Source: Gloeophyllum trabeum ATCC 11539
Taxonomy: Eukaryota > Basidiomycota > Agaricomycetes > Gloeophyllales > Gloeophyllaceae
NCBI RefSeq assembly: GCF_000344685.1
Contig: NW_006920420.1
Span: 264,578 to 328,577 of the forward strand
Length of the DNA stretch: 64,000 nt
Reading direction: 5' to 3'
A program made the position numbers and the translations under genes. Position 1 is the first letter of the stretch. Each line of letters begins with the position of its first letter. Of the stretch, positions 34,240 through 47,078 are shown piece after piece. The notes under the pieces were generated by a model. The model was not told where the DNA came from. It worked only from the letters and a program-made list of their open reading frames with translations, and searched no databases.

Positions 34240-37200
34240 ATGAGCAGCCGCTCATCTTCTCGTGTCTATGTCTCTATAGAAAGTGTAATGGCCACCTCGG
34301 CCACCGACTCGACGGTGGCGGCGAGCGCTCACCACAGGGACAAGGACAGACCTGCTGGCGGGACTGCTCGCATGTCTGGTAACAAAACCCCTAGGAAGGT
34401 CCAATGGAAGGATGAGCGCGAGCAGGAAGAGCAGGAAGCTGAAATGAAAGCTAGGGCACTGGATGAGCATGCACTGGACGTAAGTATTGCCTCTTTCCTC
34501 CGTGAAGCGCGATTTTACGCGTCTTCGGCTCGCCGGACGCGATAACTGATGAACTTTCGCCATTCTATCAGTCGGAAGCATTCGAGGCGCTCGCCGACAA
34601 GCTTGAGCGTCATCGCTCTTCTTCTAATGGCAACCTACCAAGACCCCGCCCCTCTTTGTTAATACCCCCCACAGCTCCGTACATGAATGAGGGCCACACT
34701 GGCCAAAGCAGCACAAATCAAAGCAACACGCCCGGCTCTTCCTCTTCGCCCGAGACGCAGCCGGGAACAGCCTCATCCTCTCCTACCCGCTCCATTCCCG
34801 GGGAGATTATCATAGAGGCTACAGAAACGGAGGGCCTTCCTGGCCGCAACATGGAGAAGCTGGCATGGAATCGAGCGTCTGATGTCGTTCGAGCCCATAC
34901 TCGTCGATTCAATCCCAAGCAGCTCAGAAGTCGCGGTGGCAGAGGTAAGGAAGAAATCGACGAAGACGACGTTAGAGACGTCGAGGAGGCAGAGAGCTCT
35001 AGAGTCGCCGGGAAGACCGGTGTCTGGAGTCGTTTCAAGAGAAAAGTTCGAGGTAAAAGACGTTCGGGGGATGTCTCGGAAGACGAAGATGTTGAGAAGG
35101 AGGCGCAACGTGACGTGTCATCGCCCCAGCGTCAACAATTGGGCGTTCTCTCGACTTTGCTGACGCTGTACGATAATGGTCCATACGCATCCGGCGCATC
35201 CACCCCTACCACTCGAACGTCTATGGACACCAGTATCTCTCCCTCCGCGGCCATCAGCCGATCTTCGAGCGCTGAAGGGTTAGGACCCCCTGTTCAAGCC
35301 CATGACTACTTCTCTCCCCAACCGAATCACACCAAGGAGCATAGCCACCTCAATCAGTTCTTTGGACCCGCTTCCGCCCCTGCACCCCCTCCTTCAGTTG
35401 CCACAAAGAGCCCAAGCCGCAGTCCGAAGATGCCACGTCTCAAGCTCTTCGACGAGATAACACGTCCACCTCCGCAACGGAATGGGGCAGGCGTGATAGG
35501 ATCCCTGATCGCGAGCACGGGTAACATCTCTGGTGCAGCAGCTCCCTCCGCAAGTACCCTGGCGCCGAACATCAAGCGCCCTGGGTATCATCTTTCCAGG
35601 TTCGCATTCCTCCTCTCACTTGTCGGGCTACTTTGCGGGATAGTCTATTGACATTGGGCGTACTAATAGGTACTCATTGGAAACCGACCTTCCCAAGGCG
35701 GAACCTAAGAAGAGCCTATCTCGTCCACGGTCTATGATGCTTGACACATCCAGTATCAAGTCTATGCCCGTGCCCATGATCACGAAGGAACTGGTATCTC
35801 AATCGATGCCGTCGTCTCCTCAGACGTCAGGTTCTCAGACACCCATGGATCATTCTCCCCCAGCCGCTATATCCCATGCAGCCAGACCTCTTTCCGTGTT
35901 CAATCCCGAGTCTCGGACCCAGGAACGTAAGGAACACAGGAGGAATGGCAGCAGGTTCTCTGGCGTCCTCAAGGACCTGCCTAAATGGGGTCCGCTCGGC
36001 TTCACTAGCCAACCGCCTACGCCGGGGACCATTGGGACCATGGGAAGTGAGAGCGGCAGTGAGTGGTTAGACGAGAAGACTTTGGCGTATATGGGCATCA
36101 CCGGCGACGACCGGAAGAGGGAGAAACGCAAGAAACGGAAGAAGGCGGAAGTCTATGTGAGTGTCGTTCTTTGAGTTTGATCTCTTCACATCGTGACGGC
36201 GGATTAGATCACACGGCATGTCGCGGAGATCATCCAGCGTCAGGAGTTCATCCTCAAGTTTGCCCGTGCGATGATGATGTTTGGAGGGCCGACCCATCGA
36301 TTGCAGGCTCAGGTGCAGGCAACCGGCAAAGTTCTCGATATCAACCTTAGCTGCATGTATCTGCCAGACGTCATGCTCATCAGCTTTGACGATACCGGTA
36401 CGAGCACGAGCAATGTCAAGTTAATTCGGCAAGGCAGCGCACTGGACCTAGACAAATTGGGTGAAGCATACCGCTTATATTGGAAGGTATGTCGCCCGCA
36501 TTTCTAGGTTGCGTGTGGCGATATTGACCCGGAATGTAGGTCATCCACGACTCCATCTCCGTGAAAGATGCCTCCGTAGAGCTTGACACGCTCATGCGTC
36601 GCAAGCCCATGTACAGCTGGTGGCAGCTCATTCTTATCGGAGGCTTCTGCTCGTCCGCGATCTGCAGCGTCTCATTCTCTGGCAGCTTCATTGATAGTGT
36701 GATCAGCTGGCCCCTCGGCGCATTGCTTGTCGCCATCCAATTACTTAGTGTCAAAAATGAGCTTTACAGCAATATCTTTGAGTGCGTGCTATCCATTCTT
36801 TCCTGTCGAACTAACCTGACGATAGACCACTAGGATCACCATTGCTACTCTTATCAGCTTCCTGTCAGCTGCTTTAGCTTCGACAGGTGTCTTCTGCTAT
36901 TCGGCTGTTGCTTCAGCTTCTATAGTACTGATTCTGCCTGTGAGTGCCTACTGTTGCCCCTGTTCCCGATATGTCTGAGCTGACACCTCAACATCGCGCA
37001 GGGTTTCATCGTGCTCAATGGATCTCTCGAACTGTCCTCTCGTAATATCGTCTCCGGAGCTGTCCGCCTTTGCTTCGCCATCATGTATTCCCTGTTCTTA
37101 GGCTTTGGTCTGGCGATCGGAGCAGAAATTTATCAGGCCATCACGCACCAGCGTGTACTGGGTCCAGAAGACTATTCGTGTGCGGTCAGCCATCACCCTG

Positions 37201-37933
37201 ATGGAGGATGGTGGCAGCGGACGCCAAGTACCTATTGGGGTAGGTTTCGCCTTCCTTGCAGACTCTTGCCTGCCCGACTGACGACTTCACTTAGCATTCC
37301 TTACTGTTCCCATGTATTCCTTATTCCTCAGTTTAAGAAACCACGCACCATGGAACAGAAGGGAACTGGTAAGGATTGTATGATCCCCAATTGTGTAAGA
37401 AAGCTACTAACGGAACTTCGTATAGTATCTGCTCGTGGCCATATCCTGCTGTGGATGGGTTACCAATCACTTCACCGGCACGAAGTTCCCGAATCAGAGT
37501 GACATCAGCGCAGCTGTGGGGTGAGTAGTCGTTCTCGATCATTCCTAGCCGGACTTCTAACTGTCTATTAGTGCCTTCGCAGTGGGCTTCATATCAAATA
37601 TATATGGGCGGTTCTTCAAGGGGAATGCCTTCATAGTCATGGTAATTATTCCCGTGCATCTCGAAGCAAAGTCTTTGAGTTTAACTGACTGTCTTGTAGA
37701 TAACGGGTATTCTCTTCCAACTTCCCTCCGGTCTAGGCAATGGCGGTCTGCTCACTTTTGCCTCGCAACAAACGTCCGGCTCATCCTCATCCACGTCCTA
37801 CCTCTCCGGCTTCCAAACTGCCCTTCAGCTAGTCTCGGTCTCCATTGGCCTGACTGTTGGTCTTGGTATATCTATCTTCGTTGTTCATCCTGTTCCCTCA
37901 CGCCGTCGCGCTGGTGGTGTTTTCAGTCTATAG
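34240..37933 (+). CDS. PRM10: PRM10-like membrane protein, ThrE-type putative amino-acid exporter
   Basis: Eleven exons join in frame: 34240-34479, 34572-35599, 35670-36156, 36208-36486, 36540-36781, 36834-36939, 37002-37239, 37295-37368, 37426-37520, 37572-37641 and 37700-37933 (1030 residues, or 1014 from the second ATG at 34288). The first 600 residues are a disordered S/P-rich cytosolic region with basic and acidic patches (KRKVRGKRRSGDVSEDEDVE). The ThrE-like domain starts at HVAEIIQRQEFILKFARAMM and continues with PTHRLQAQV and YLPDVMLISFDD. About ten membrane segments follow, split in two sets as in the ThrE/ThrE_2 pair, ending GISIFVVHPVPSRR. Bacterial ThrE exports threonine and serine; yeast Prm10 is a pheromone-regulated membrane protein of unknown transport role. 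Which ATG is used is unclear; 34288 has the better context. It is tail-to-tail with phospholipase D, 300 bases apart. Confidence 0.92.
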
Positions 37934-38233
37934 ATGCTACGTTCATGATCTCCCATGTCTTTGACCGAACTTGCATGTGCACCAATTCCCGTTCATGACC
38001 ATAGACTTAGACTTGCATACTTATGTATTTCTTAGACATTCATCATTGTAGAATTAGACTTCCTGCCTTCCATCACTTCCCGCGCCATTCCTTCACCTTG
38101 TTCAGAGTCTTCGTCCTCAGCTTCCTGTTCTGGGCTAATCTACATAAGGGCTGGGTGCCCTTCCACCGTCGTATAGAACCTACTGTTATTAGGCGTCGTC
38201 CCCGTCATAATATCATCACTTCGGCTTTGCTGC

Positions 38234-41200
38234 TCATATGTAGATGGGCAAGGTTGGGTTCAGGCCTCTCCACTCAGGGCCTTCGACAAAACTCTTTTCG
38301 TCTATCAAGAAGTCCTGATGGCCAAGGCAATATAAATTAGCGCGCGTATGAATGTAAGGCCACTTACAATGGGCGCTTCGACCAAGCCTCCTTTCACCTC
38401 AGAGAGACGTTCCTTGACACGTGTAAGGGGGATATCGGGAACGACATGACCGGTCTTCACACGTGGTACATAGTTCTGTGTTCCATTTAAGTATCATCAG
38501 GTAAACGGGCATTTAAAAGATCTTCTCAACGGACCTCGTAGGCCTTCCAGTCTCGTACGAGATTCGTTGGAACCGGTCGGAATAATTCAGTGAAGACCTC
38601 CCGATTCCTCCTGGCAGTATCATTCCAGAGGTTCAAAACATCGTCTGCCAGTGGATCAGCGACCTTCTGGTCTTCTTCAGACTCCAGCTCATCCTCATTT
38701 GGAATAGGAGCCGGATGCATGAAAGAGGTCACTTCTTCCTCCCGGTCTTCGCACAATTGCGGTCGAATGAGGCCCAGGTGCGCTACGGGATGTTACTATG
38801 ATCATGAGCGTAGATAAATTGGTAGAAGTCCTCACTTCTGAACAGTTTCCGACGCAGAGTTGCGGCGAAGCGCGAAGCCATGTACGGTTTGCCATCCATA
38901 GTCGTCTTTATCATGTCGTCATCCTCCACAACAAGGGCGATTTCAGAATCGCCATCGCCCTGGAATGCAATGTGACTAAGCGTACAATGGAAGTAGAGAC
39001 GAGCGTAAATACCTTCTGGCTGCGGTCATTGATGTTGGCGGAGCCCATCTATCGAGCCGTATCAGCCGAGGAGGTATATCAAGCAGTTTCTCTGGACGCA
39101 CGATAACCCTCCTGTCGTCAACAATCATCAACTTCGTGTGGATGTAGATGAGCTCGGAAACGTAGCTGACGGACGTTAGCGGACCGGTCTACTGAAGTAC
39201 TGTATGACTCACCAGGCCAGTTCCTCTTCTTCCGTTCCGAGCCACTTCTCGTCCATTAAAGATGTCGAATCGTTCAGCATGTGCTGTACTACATTGTCCG
39301 ACACATCCTCATCCCCACGTATCGGCTCCGCTCCCTTCTGGAACCTCTTGATAATCTCCAACGCTTCCTCTTCAGACTTCGGGAGAGGAATCGTCTCCGT
39401 CTTGACTTCAGTTTTCTCGCTAATAACCATGCCCTCGGAAGAGGCTTGGGGAATCCTAATAGTGACAGTCTTCTGGGCGTCAGGGACGTTGACATCGTCG
39501 GACATGTCGCCGACGATCTGGCGTGCGTAAGCAACCTGAGCTTCGTGGAATTTCACACCGCTATTCTTTTCCATTTCCGCAATAAAGGTCGCTAGTTTCA
39601 TCCGGTGAGTCATGGTAAGGACTCCCAATCAACTAGATACTCACTCAAAGGAGCGTTCATCCGGTCATATGCCCTCAGATGATAGAAGCGAATGTAATCC
39701 ATACTATCGGAGACGATTAGATCTCGCGCTAGAACTAATGGAAGACCTGAATAGGTGCTTACGGCTCATATCCGGCCTTCCGGATCTCTTCGTAGATACT
39801 GTGGCCACCGCGGTTGATAGTGCGGTATTGCCCTGCCATGATATACTGCAGTGACGACTCGCTCTTCACGTCTCCGGCGAAAGCAGGGACTTCGGGGATG
39901 AGAACAATGACCTTGGACGCCAGTGAGCATGCATCGGAACAGCAGTAAGCCAAATTCAGACCTTGAATTTAGTGCCATCCTTTGCTGCTTGGATGATCCT
40001 CTCTACGAGCGCAGCAGCAATCTGGTTCTTCACCGGGCCTTCGGTAGTAGTATTCGATATGCTACGGAGAAGGCGCTCAAGACGGGACTTATATCCCAAA
40101 TCAATAGCACGCACAAAAATTGGTTCTCTGCGGGATGAAGCAATCAACTTATGTCTCCGCACAAATGCCGCATACGGCTTACCAATGTAGATGAAATGAT
40201 TGGCCTCGCGAATGAGCTGACAGTCTGAGTGATATTAGAGTTTCACCGTCAGCGACACTGGATGGTTTCGTAACAATAAACAATGAAGCGCACAGGCATT
40301 CTGGATACTGTGTTCCGTCAACACCCCGTGACTCCAATCAGAGACACTCCGACAGACTTGCACACGCATCGTGCCATGAGGGGGTTTAGTATAATCCTCT
40401 TCGAACTGTTCGCCTTCCTCCACGTGGAACCGCTGCTTGAAGCGGTGTCCCATGGCATGCCATTTCTCCCGGTGCGGGTGGCCTGCAGGCAACCCTCATT
40501 GATATCACCTCGCCTTCACGTGCGAGCAGGATTCACTCACGAGCGACAGGTTCATTGGGGGATACCACAATATTGTGCGGGAGCGCCAACCAGTCGTACC
40601 GCCTACGATGAACCCGACTTAGCCGGCTCCCGTTGCGCTCACGCGACCCACTTACTCGTTGGTCCTGTACTATTGTGACAAGTTCTATTAGGGGATGGAA
40701 GTACAGGGTTATTCGTATGGCGCACCTTCCGCTTCTTTACTTCGTTCCAGCGCTCAGTGAAGTGCTGCACAATATCCAACACGCAGGGGCCTTCCAGCGT
40801 CATGTGGACCTATCAAGAAGACGATGGTATTAGCTTCAGCTCAATGCCAAATGCTCTCTGGCATATAAGGATAGAAACATACGTCGTGCCAGGGCATCCT
40901 TGCGTCTTCCAGGATGGAGACAGTGCTACTCGCGAACTGGTCTACCTTTTGGAAGTCCAGGATGCGTGCATTATTATAGTCTTGCCCCGGGAAGAGGGTC
41001 AGCGAAAAGTCAGTAGGATGAACATCGGCAAGGGGATGGGTGCTGGTATCCCAGCGCCCGAAGCAAAGATCGAGGCCACCGATGCAGGCTCTGTGATTGT
41101 CAACTACCACGACCTGCGACCGAAAATGCATATTACAACTTGCCCTAGTCTGTTTGTAGGAGTACTTGACGAACCTTCTCATGGTGAGACCAAAACTCCA

Positions 41201-42115
41201 CGTCGTCTGCAGCCCGAAATTGAATCGGGTATCTCACACGATAACTCAGACGAATATACCTTTCGACCCGATGTGATCGGGGTGCCTCATGCACGCAATG
41301 TTCGGATGAAGGGCCTCAAGGACCACCTAGAAGACTCCTGAGAAAATGATTATTTCAAGAGCCACGGAGTGACTGCCACCTTGGTGTGGTGAGAACTCAT
41401 GGACATAGTCTGAGTCACCTGTTATCACTCCCAGTCAATGAGGAGCACGCAGCCACGTAGACTTTCACCACCAACCTCCTTGTAGACGACAACATAGATT
41501 TTGACACCTTCTTCGGCCTTTCGCTTCAGGAGTCTGTCCAGTCGCCATTCCGGGTGATAGGAAGGAGGACGACGAAGGAAGAGCTCAGGAGTAAGCCACC
41601 AGTCCTACAGTGATTTCGTTACTTATTTTATAGAGAAACAGGCAAATTGCAGGATCATACCAGTATGAAGATGCACTCTTTCGCGCTGTCCAGCATTTCT
41701 GAGACAGCGTACATGTAATCATGTCCGTCAATGTGCCTGGAACATCTTGCTATGTCGAAGCCATTTTGTACCACCAGAGCCTCTCATGCTTACCACTTCA
41801 CAAAGTTCTCCGATCGCTCGTTCGCAAAGCTCTGGAAACGGTGGGCCGCCATGATCTGCGCTCTAATCTCGTCATGCATCTTCTCCTCGGGGTCATCGTG
41901 ACGGCCTGTATTTTCGGAAATGACCAACCATAACCCCAGACGAGTCCCTTATGCAGACTTACGGTTCGGATTGACGATGCCTGCATTCCATCATGAGTTA
42001 GACATATACTGACAGATAACGCGATCGGAGCGTCTAAAGTACCTTCAACGGACAGTTTCGCATGCTCTAAACCTTCGACGGTCTTGTCCGCGATCTTCTG
42101 GAGGAGTTTGGACAT
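38234..42115 (-). CDS. Phospholipase D, short form without PX/PH domains
   Basis: About twenty exons run from ATG 42115 (MSKLLQKIADKTVEGLEHAK) to TGA 38234-38236 (ending GPEWRGLNPTLPIYI). The enzyme hydrolyses phosphatidylcholine to phosphatidic acid and choline. The first HKD block is SHHEK-VVVVDNHRACIGGL, with an intron directly after the HxK part; the second is YIHTKLMIVDDRR near 39117-39146, followed by GSANINDRSQ. Other family blocks are FILDWWLTPELFLRRPPSYH, PDAQKTVTIRIP and LFRPVPTNLVRDWKAYE. Fewer than about 100 residues precede the first catalytic half, so the PX and PH modules of yeast Spo14 are absent; the protein must reach membranes by other means. An acidic insertion lies between the two HKD halves. 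Exon borders were not all fixed. Confidence 0.92.
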
Positions 42116-42672
42116 GGTGGTTCTGGTTGAAGGTGCAAGTTGCCAGCGACAGCGCCCTCGTCGTGCGGCGCTACGAGTGACACTGAAGGCGATGCCCGAT
42201 TGCTTGGCCCGGTCATAACAATCGGCATCTAGCAGCCGTGGGAAGATCACCTTACGCGACACCACACCGGGTGGCAGAGGGCCCAGGACTGTGGCATTCG
42301 AGAGGGCAAGACGACCCACCGCATTATCTTGGGTGCATAGCAGGCATAGCTCGGAGAGTAGCACTGACAGCGACAAAGGCTACATACCATCATGTGGATA
42401 TCGAGTGTGGCGATATCACATTTTGACAGCACCCTTCGCACGAAGTCCGTATCGATGTCATGACCTATTTACGGAACCTGATTATACAAGGTCCGTCGAG
42501 GCGAAAGTTGCAAAGGAATCCTATGTTACTAGATGTACATTGACAAGAGCACAGGGAGTGATACATATCTAAAGGGTGGCATAATATCAATAAAGAAAGG
42601 AAAGCGTAATTACCTGATCTGCGAAGATCGAGAACAGCAGGGCTTGAGCCTGCTGTAATACAGCTGTAGTAC
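42116..42672. other. Spacer between MATE and phospholipase D genes
   Basis: This 557-base gap lies between the MATE stop and the phospholipase D start, both genes reading on the minus strand. It should carry the phospholipase promoter. Only short frames are present and no gene is seen. Confidence 0.55.
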
Positions 42673-44842
42673 TCAGTGTTCATCATGATACGGTCCGTGG
42701 GTTTGCTCCAGGACAGCCCTTCTCTTCGCTTCCTGGAGGTTTCGTTCGATCCCTTTCCTCACCTCCAATTCCCAGTCGGTCTTCAGCCACACGACGCCGT
42801 ATAATCCAAGGCCCACTATAAACAAACCGACCACTTGACCTGATGGGCCGGGTATCAGTACACGTTCACCGCGTCCATCAAATTACCCCATACCTATCCA
42901 TAAGCCCTGCAATCCCAGGCTTGTCCGGAAGGCAAGGCTGATTCCCATGGGAAGTGCCAGGACGTAGTATGCCACGAAGTTGAACAGCGCCCCGACACGT
43001 TGCCGACCTGTACAAAGATTCGAAGGGAAGTGTCAAGAAGCGTTCTGTGTGTATTCTTCCGTATTTGTAGAGTGTCGCACCTAATCCGCGAAGGACGCCT
43101 CCGCATGACCCAGCCAGCCCATCTGCCACCTGGAATGACGCTACGAGAGGCATCACTTTACTGACAAGCGTCACGACAGCTTGGTCATCGCTGAAGATAT
43201 AGCCGAACACCTGAACATAGTTTGTCAGACAAACAGGCCTCATGTGCAGCGTTCTCTCCGAGGGCGTACGTTGCGCGTGGAAATTAAGAGGATCATAACC
43301 ACCAGCCCGAGCACCACGGCTAGCAGGGCCGATGCATGGGCTGCGTGCTTTGCACCTACGACAGACCGGGCGCCTACAAAGTTTCCCACTCGCGCAGAGG
43401 CGGCCACACCTGTCAATGTCGGAATCTGAGATCAGTTCTGGGAGTCTAATCAGCATCACAAGTGCTAGGCTTACCGATGCCGAACGGGATCGTAGCCATT
43501 ACTGCGGAATGCGAACTTTAGCACAGTATCGGAAGACAATCGCGGGAGAGAAGATCCTTACTCTGATCTGTCGTCATTATTACGGACTGTGCAGCGAGTG
43601 GCAGCGGACCCAATCGTCCGGCTGCAAGGGCTACGATCTCGAAAGCGGCCCTTTGAGGACCAACGGTTATATAGCTGCACATTGTTGCACGAGAGTTAGT
43701 ACGAGGACTGACCATTCTGTACCGACTTGAAGAATGCCCGGGAATGCGAGTTTGTAGAATCTCAAGCAGCTGCTTGGATCTAAGGCGGCTTTCACCTGTA
43801 TCCCTCCCCACGTTTCATTTTTCTTATGAGTGGAGGAAAAGCGAGTGATGAGGATGAGAATCAGGAATAGTAGCCAGTAAGTGATGGACAGCGCCACCGG
43901 CGAGCCAAGCAAGCCAAGACAAGTGTAATGAACGAAGCCGATGTTCAGTGCGATGTTTATAGGAGACACTATCAAGAGCGCGAGGGTCGAAGCTCCCATA
44001 ATTCCTAGAACTCATCAGTATTATTAACGACATTCCTGCTGGTATTGTAGCTGATGGCGTACCTTGACATTGTAAGTATTTCTTGAGACTTTCAAAGCCG
44101 ATATAACCCGGCGCTCCGAAGATCAAAACCCGCAAGTAACTCTGCACGCCTTTGCTGAGGAACTCTTCCTGCCCTAGTGCTAGCAGTATGGGTTCCATGA
44201 ACCCCCATATACCGCAGACGGGGAGTAACAGAGCCCACAAAAGGACAAGGCATCGTTGAAAATGGATGGAAAGGTCCGAACGTCGTGCACCACCTGTGAA
44301 GGCCTGCGAACCGAAGGTATCTAAGGCAGTCGTGCCTCCAAGCGCAACGATCCAGCCTGAGAAAATGAAGCAAATGCAAGTGGGATCACTCGTGCCATGC
44401 TCGCAAAATATATGGTACTAGCCAGTAACGAAGGCCAACATCGACGAAAATGCCGCAATCGACAGCTCATTGGGACCTAGGCGCCCAGCGATCAATATGG
44501 ACGCGGTTTGTATCGAATTCTGCAGGATGTACGAGAGGATCACTGCGGGATCGACGTCAGCAACATCTTTCAAGACGCCTTACGCGTCGCCTCCCTGCGA
44601 CTTCGCGGAACATCAGGGCTGCACTGACCTGGGACGGAATCAGTCAAAAGCCCCTTAAAGAGTCTCAGGCCGCCAGCAAGCCGGGAAGACCCTTCCAGCT
44701 CAGGAACTTCTCCCGCGGGAGGAGAAGCGACAGTCGTCCCATCGTCGCTCGACGGCCTCACATTTCGTAGCAGAGGTTCAGTCTCGCCGGCAAAAGGGTA
44801 AACAGACATATCGGAGGGCGATACTTTTGGGTGGGGCGCCAT
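42673..44842 (-). CDS. MATE family multidrug/toxin exporter
   Basis: The start is placed at ATG 44842 ([11 protein letters not shown]), because the longer frame begins only with TTG. Several introns interrupt the gene; the stop is at 42673-42675 after GPYHDEH. A hydrophilic N-terminus of about 70 residues, with a possible dileucine signal (ETEPLL), precedes some twelve membrane segments. Family blocks include [53 protein letters not shown] and [16 protein letters not shown]; the second half repeats the pattern ([17 protein letters not shown]). MATE proteins expel cationic drugs or metabolites in exchange for H+ or Na+. It is divergent from the secreted agmatinase with 473 bases between starts, so the two may share control; the substrate is not known. 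Confidence 0.9.
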
Positions 44843-45315
44843 CGGATCGTCCTCCTTATACCCCTCTTCCGGATTTACTACTTTTGCAGGACTGGAAACC
44901 AAACCAGAAAGGAGCGACTCATGGCTTGCGCGCTTATCGAACTTACGAAGGGGCTCAATCCATCATCAGATTGGTGGATGGTCAGGAACCCGGTAAGCAG
45001 ACGTGCTAGCGTCATTCTGAAGTTTTGCGAGGACCAACATACCGATTACAGATACGATGATTACCCGTGCATGCCGGGGCGATCGCCTCGAGGCAGATGC
45101 GAACTGTTTATGGCCCGGGGTGAGGCATCTCAAGGTTTTGCCGATTCTCTGGTTAACGTTATCGAGAAGGATGGGAAGTCATGGGTCCCGCCACATTTGC
45201 GGTGGGATAACGTACACCTGTGCTCTTCCCGGTCTGCCCAGGAAAGGCTATATAACACTCGGGCCAACCACTGGACATTTAAGTCCGGACCACAAGCGTT
45301 TCTGTCTACATCATC
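44843..45315. promoter_or_regulatory. Shared promoter region of MATE exporter and agmatinase
   Basis: This 473-base divergent region separates the two start codons. On the agmatinase side TATATAA stands at 45249-45255. The MATE side shows no clear TATA. No gene is seen in it, although open frames pass through. Confidence 0.55.
45249..45255 (+). promoter_or_regulatory. TATA box of secreted agmatinase
   Basis: TATATAA lies 67 bases upstream of the agmatinase ATG, a normal distance for a fungal TATA promoter with a short leader. Assigned by motif and spacing only. Confidence 0.55.
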
Positions 45316-47078
45316 ATGGCCTTCAGCAAGTCACGTTTGCTCTTTGCGGTGTCTGTTGCCGTTCATGCGATTACCGGGCTCACTCACGAGTTCCACCATG
45401 GCCATGGCTCTCAGATGCCATTGGACTACGTGAAATATCCGTACCAAGCGGTATATCCTGGTGACAATGAAGGTATTCATTCGCAGGACGTTCTTCTCGT
45501 TATATGTCACCGCTGATATGTCGCTTTCCAGTGACCGCCGATTCCATTTTCTCCGGGATTACTACATTCGCCAAACTTCCTTGGGTGCAGTGCCTTGGCA
45601 AAGATAAAGAAGAGGCCTTCGATATTGCTTTTATCGGGGCGCCATTTGTGAGTGGATACGTCGTCTAATTTTGCGGTGATAGTCCTGACTTTAGGATACA
45701 GGATACCGGAACATCGTATCGACCGGGTGCTCGCTTCGGACCAGCGGGTATTCGTGCCGGTTCTCGTCGCCTTACAGTCCGTCATTTGATTTAGGGGATA
45801 TACGGTGACGCTAACTGTGTACATCCTCAGCTGTATGGTGGCTACAACGTACCACTCGCCGTCAACCCCTTCCTTTCTGGCTTGAAACTAGTGGACTGCG
45901 GGGATATCCCCGTGACTCCTTATGACAACAAGCACGCCATCAGACAAATCGAGTCTGGGCACAAGGAGCTCCTCCACCGTTCCGCTTTCACGCCTCTGGG
46001 TAACGATTCCGCCACTGGCCAACCTTTGAAGCCCTTATCTAAGGACGGCAAGCATCACCCCAGGCTCATCACGCTGGGTGGAGATCACACCATTGTCTTG
46101 CCCATTTTGCGTTCTATCTATAGCGCCTACGGAGAGATATCAGTCATCCATTTCGACAGGTACGAGGACATGTGTTCGAAGTATCTATGTCGGAAGCTAA
46201 AGTACTGTAATCTAGTCACCTCGACACATGGAAGCCGTCGGTCTTTGGTGGGGCTCCCTCCGAGCAGGCGGCAATCAACCATGGCACGTACTTCTATTGG
46301 GCCAGTCAAGAAGGCCTGATCAAGAACGGAAGCTCAATCGCAAGTATCCAGTTCTTCTTTGCTATATTTCTCTCTCCAGCTTCCTCCTGGAGCTCTTTGA
46401 TCCTAGTTAATCCCTCGTTGACAGCACGGCGCCATCCGAACAACACTTTCGGGCCCCGCGGATTACGAGAACGATGATGCCTCCGGCTTTCAAAGGATCG
46501 AGGCACGGGAAATAGACACTATCGGTTCGTACGATACAGCAGCCCCGTATAACGAGTATGCTGACTTGCTCATTAGGTACTGCCGGCATCATCAAAAAAA
46601 TTCGTGACACCGTCGGCGACAGGCCCGTGTACCTGTCCATCGATGTCGGTGGACGATTCTTGTTCCAGCTATATCTGTCCCTTACGTTGACTACCAGATC
46701 GATTCCATTGACCCAGCATTTGCTCCTGCTACCGGAACCCCCGAGACCGGCGGTTGGAGCACCCGTGAGCTACGCACAATTCTGCGAGGATTGGACGGCC
46801 TTCATATCGTGTCTGCTGGTACGTATGGGCGTCCCCTTCACCCCGTGACAGATTTTGGCCGAGCTGACTGGCTTGTTATTCTTATACGCGTAACGTAGAC
46901 CTGGTCGAAGTGGCTCCGGCTTACGATACGAACGCTGAGTTGACCACTATGGCCGCCGCAGACGTTTGTCACGCTTGCAGCCTTTGAACCTGGTATGGTA
47001 TGACTGACTCCTTCTCAGGTCTTATATGAAGTACTCGCTGTGATGTCGAAGACTCCTTTGGGTAAAGTTGAAGATTGA
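45316..47078 (+). CDS. Secreted agmatinase-family ureohydrolase
   Basis: Ten exons join in frame to 404 residues: 45316-45472, 45532-45647, 45702-45776, 45831-46159, 46216-46339, 46425-46524, 46577-46644, 46698-46818, 46899-46963 and 47019-47078. The first 23 residues look like a signal peptide ([14 protein letters not shown]). The manganese-binding motifs are complete: [19 protein letters not shown] and [19 protein letters not shown]. Agmatinases split agmatine into putrescine and urea; related enzymes act on other guanidino compounds, so the substrate is inferred. Secretion sets it apart from cytosolic arginase. The intron after exon 5 starts with GCAAGT (GC donor), needed to keep the [10 protein letters not shown] frame; the donor after exon 7 (GTCGGT) is also weak. 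Putrescine uptake or release partners could be the nearby transporters. Confidence 0.9.

Noticed and set aside
40757..41341. 194-codon plus-strand frame
   Set aside because: It is antisense to phospholipase D exons that carry the first HKD motif; the phospholipase reading is clearly the real one.
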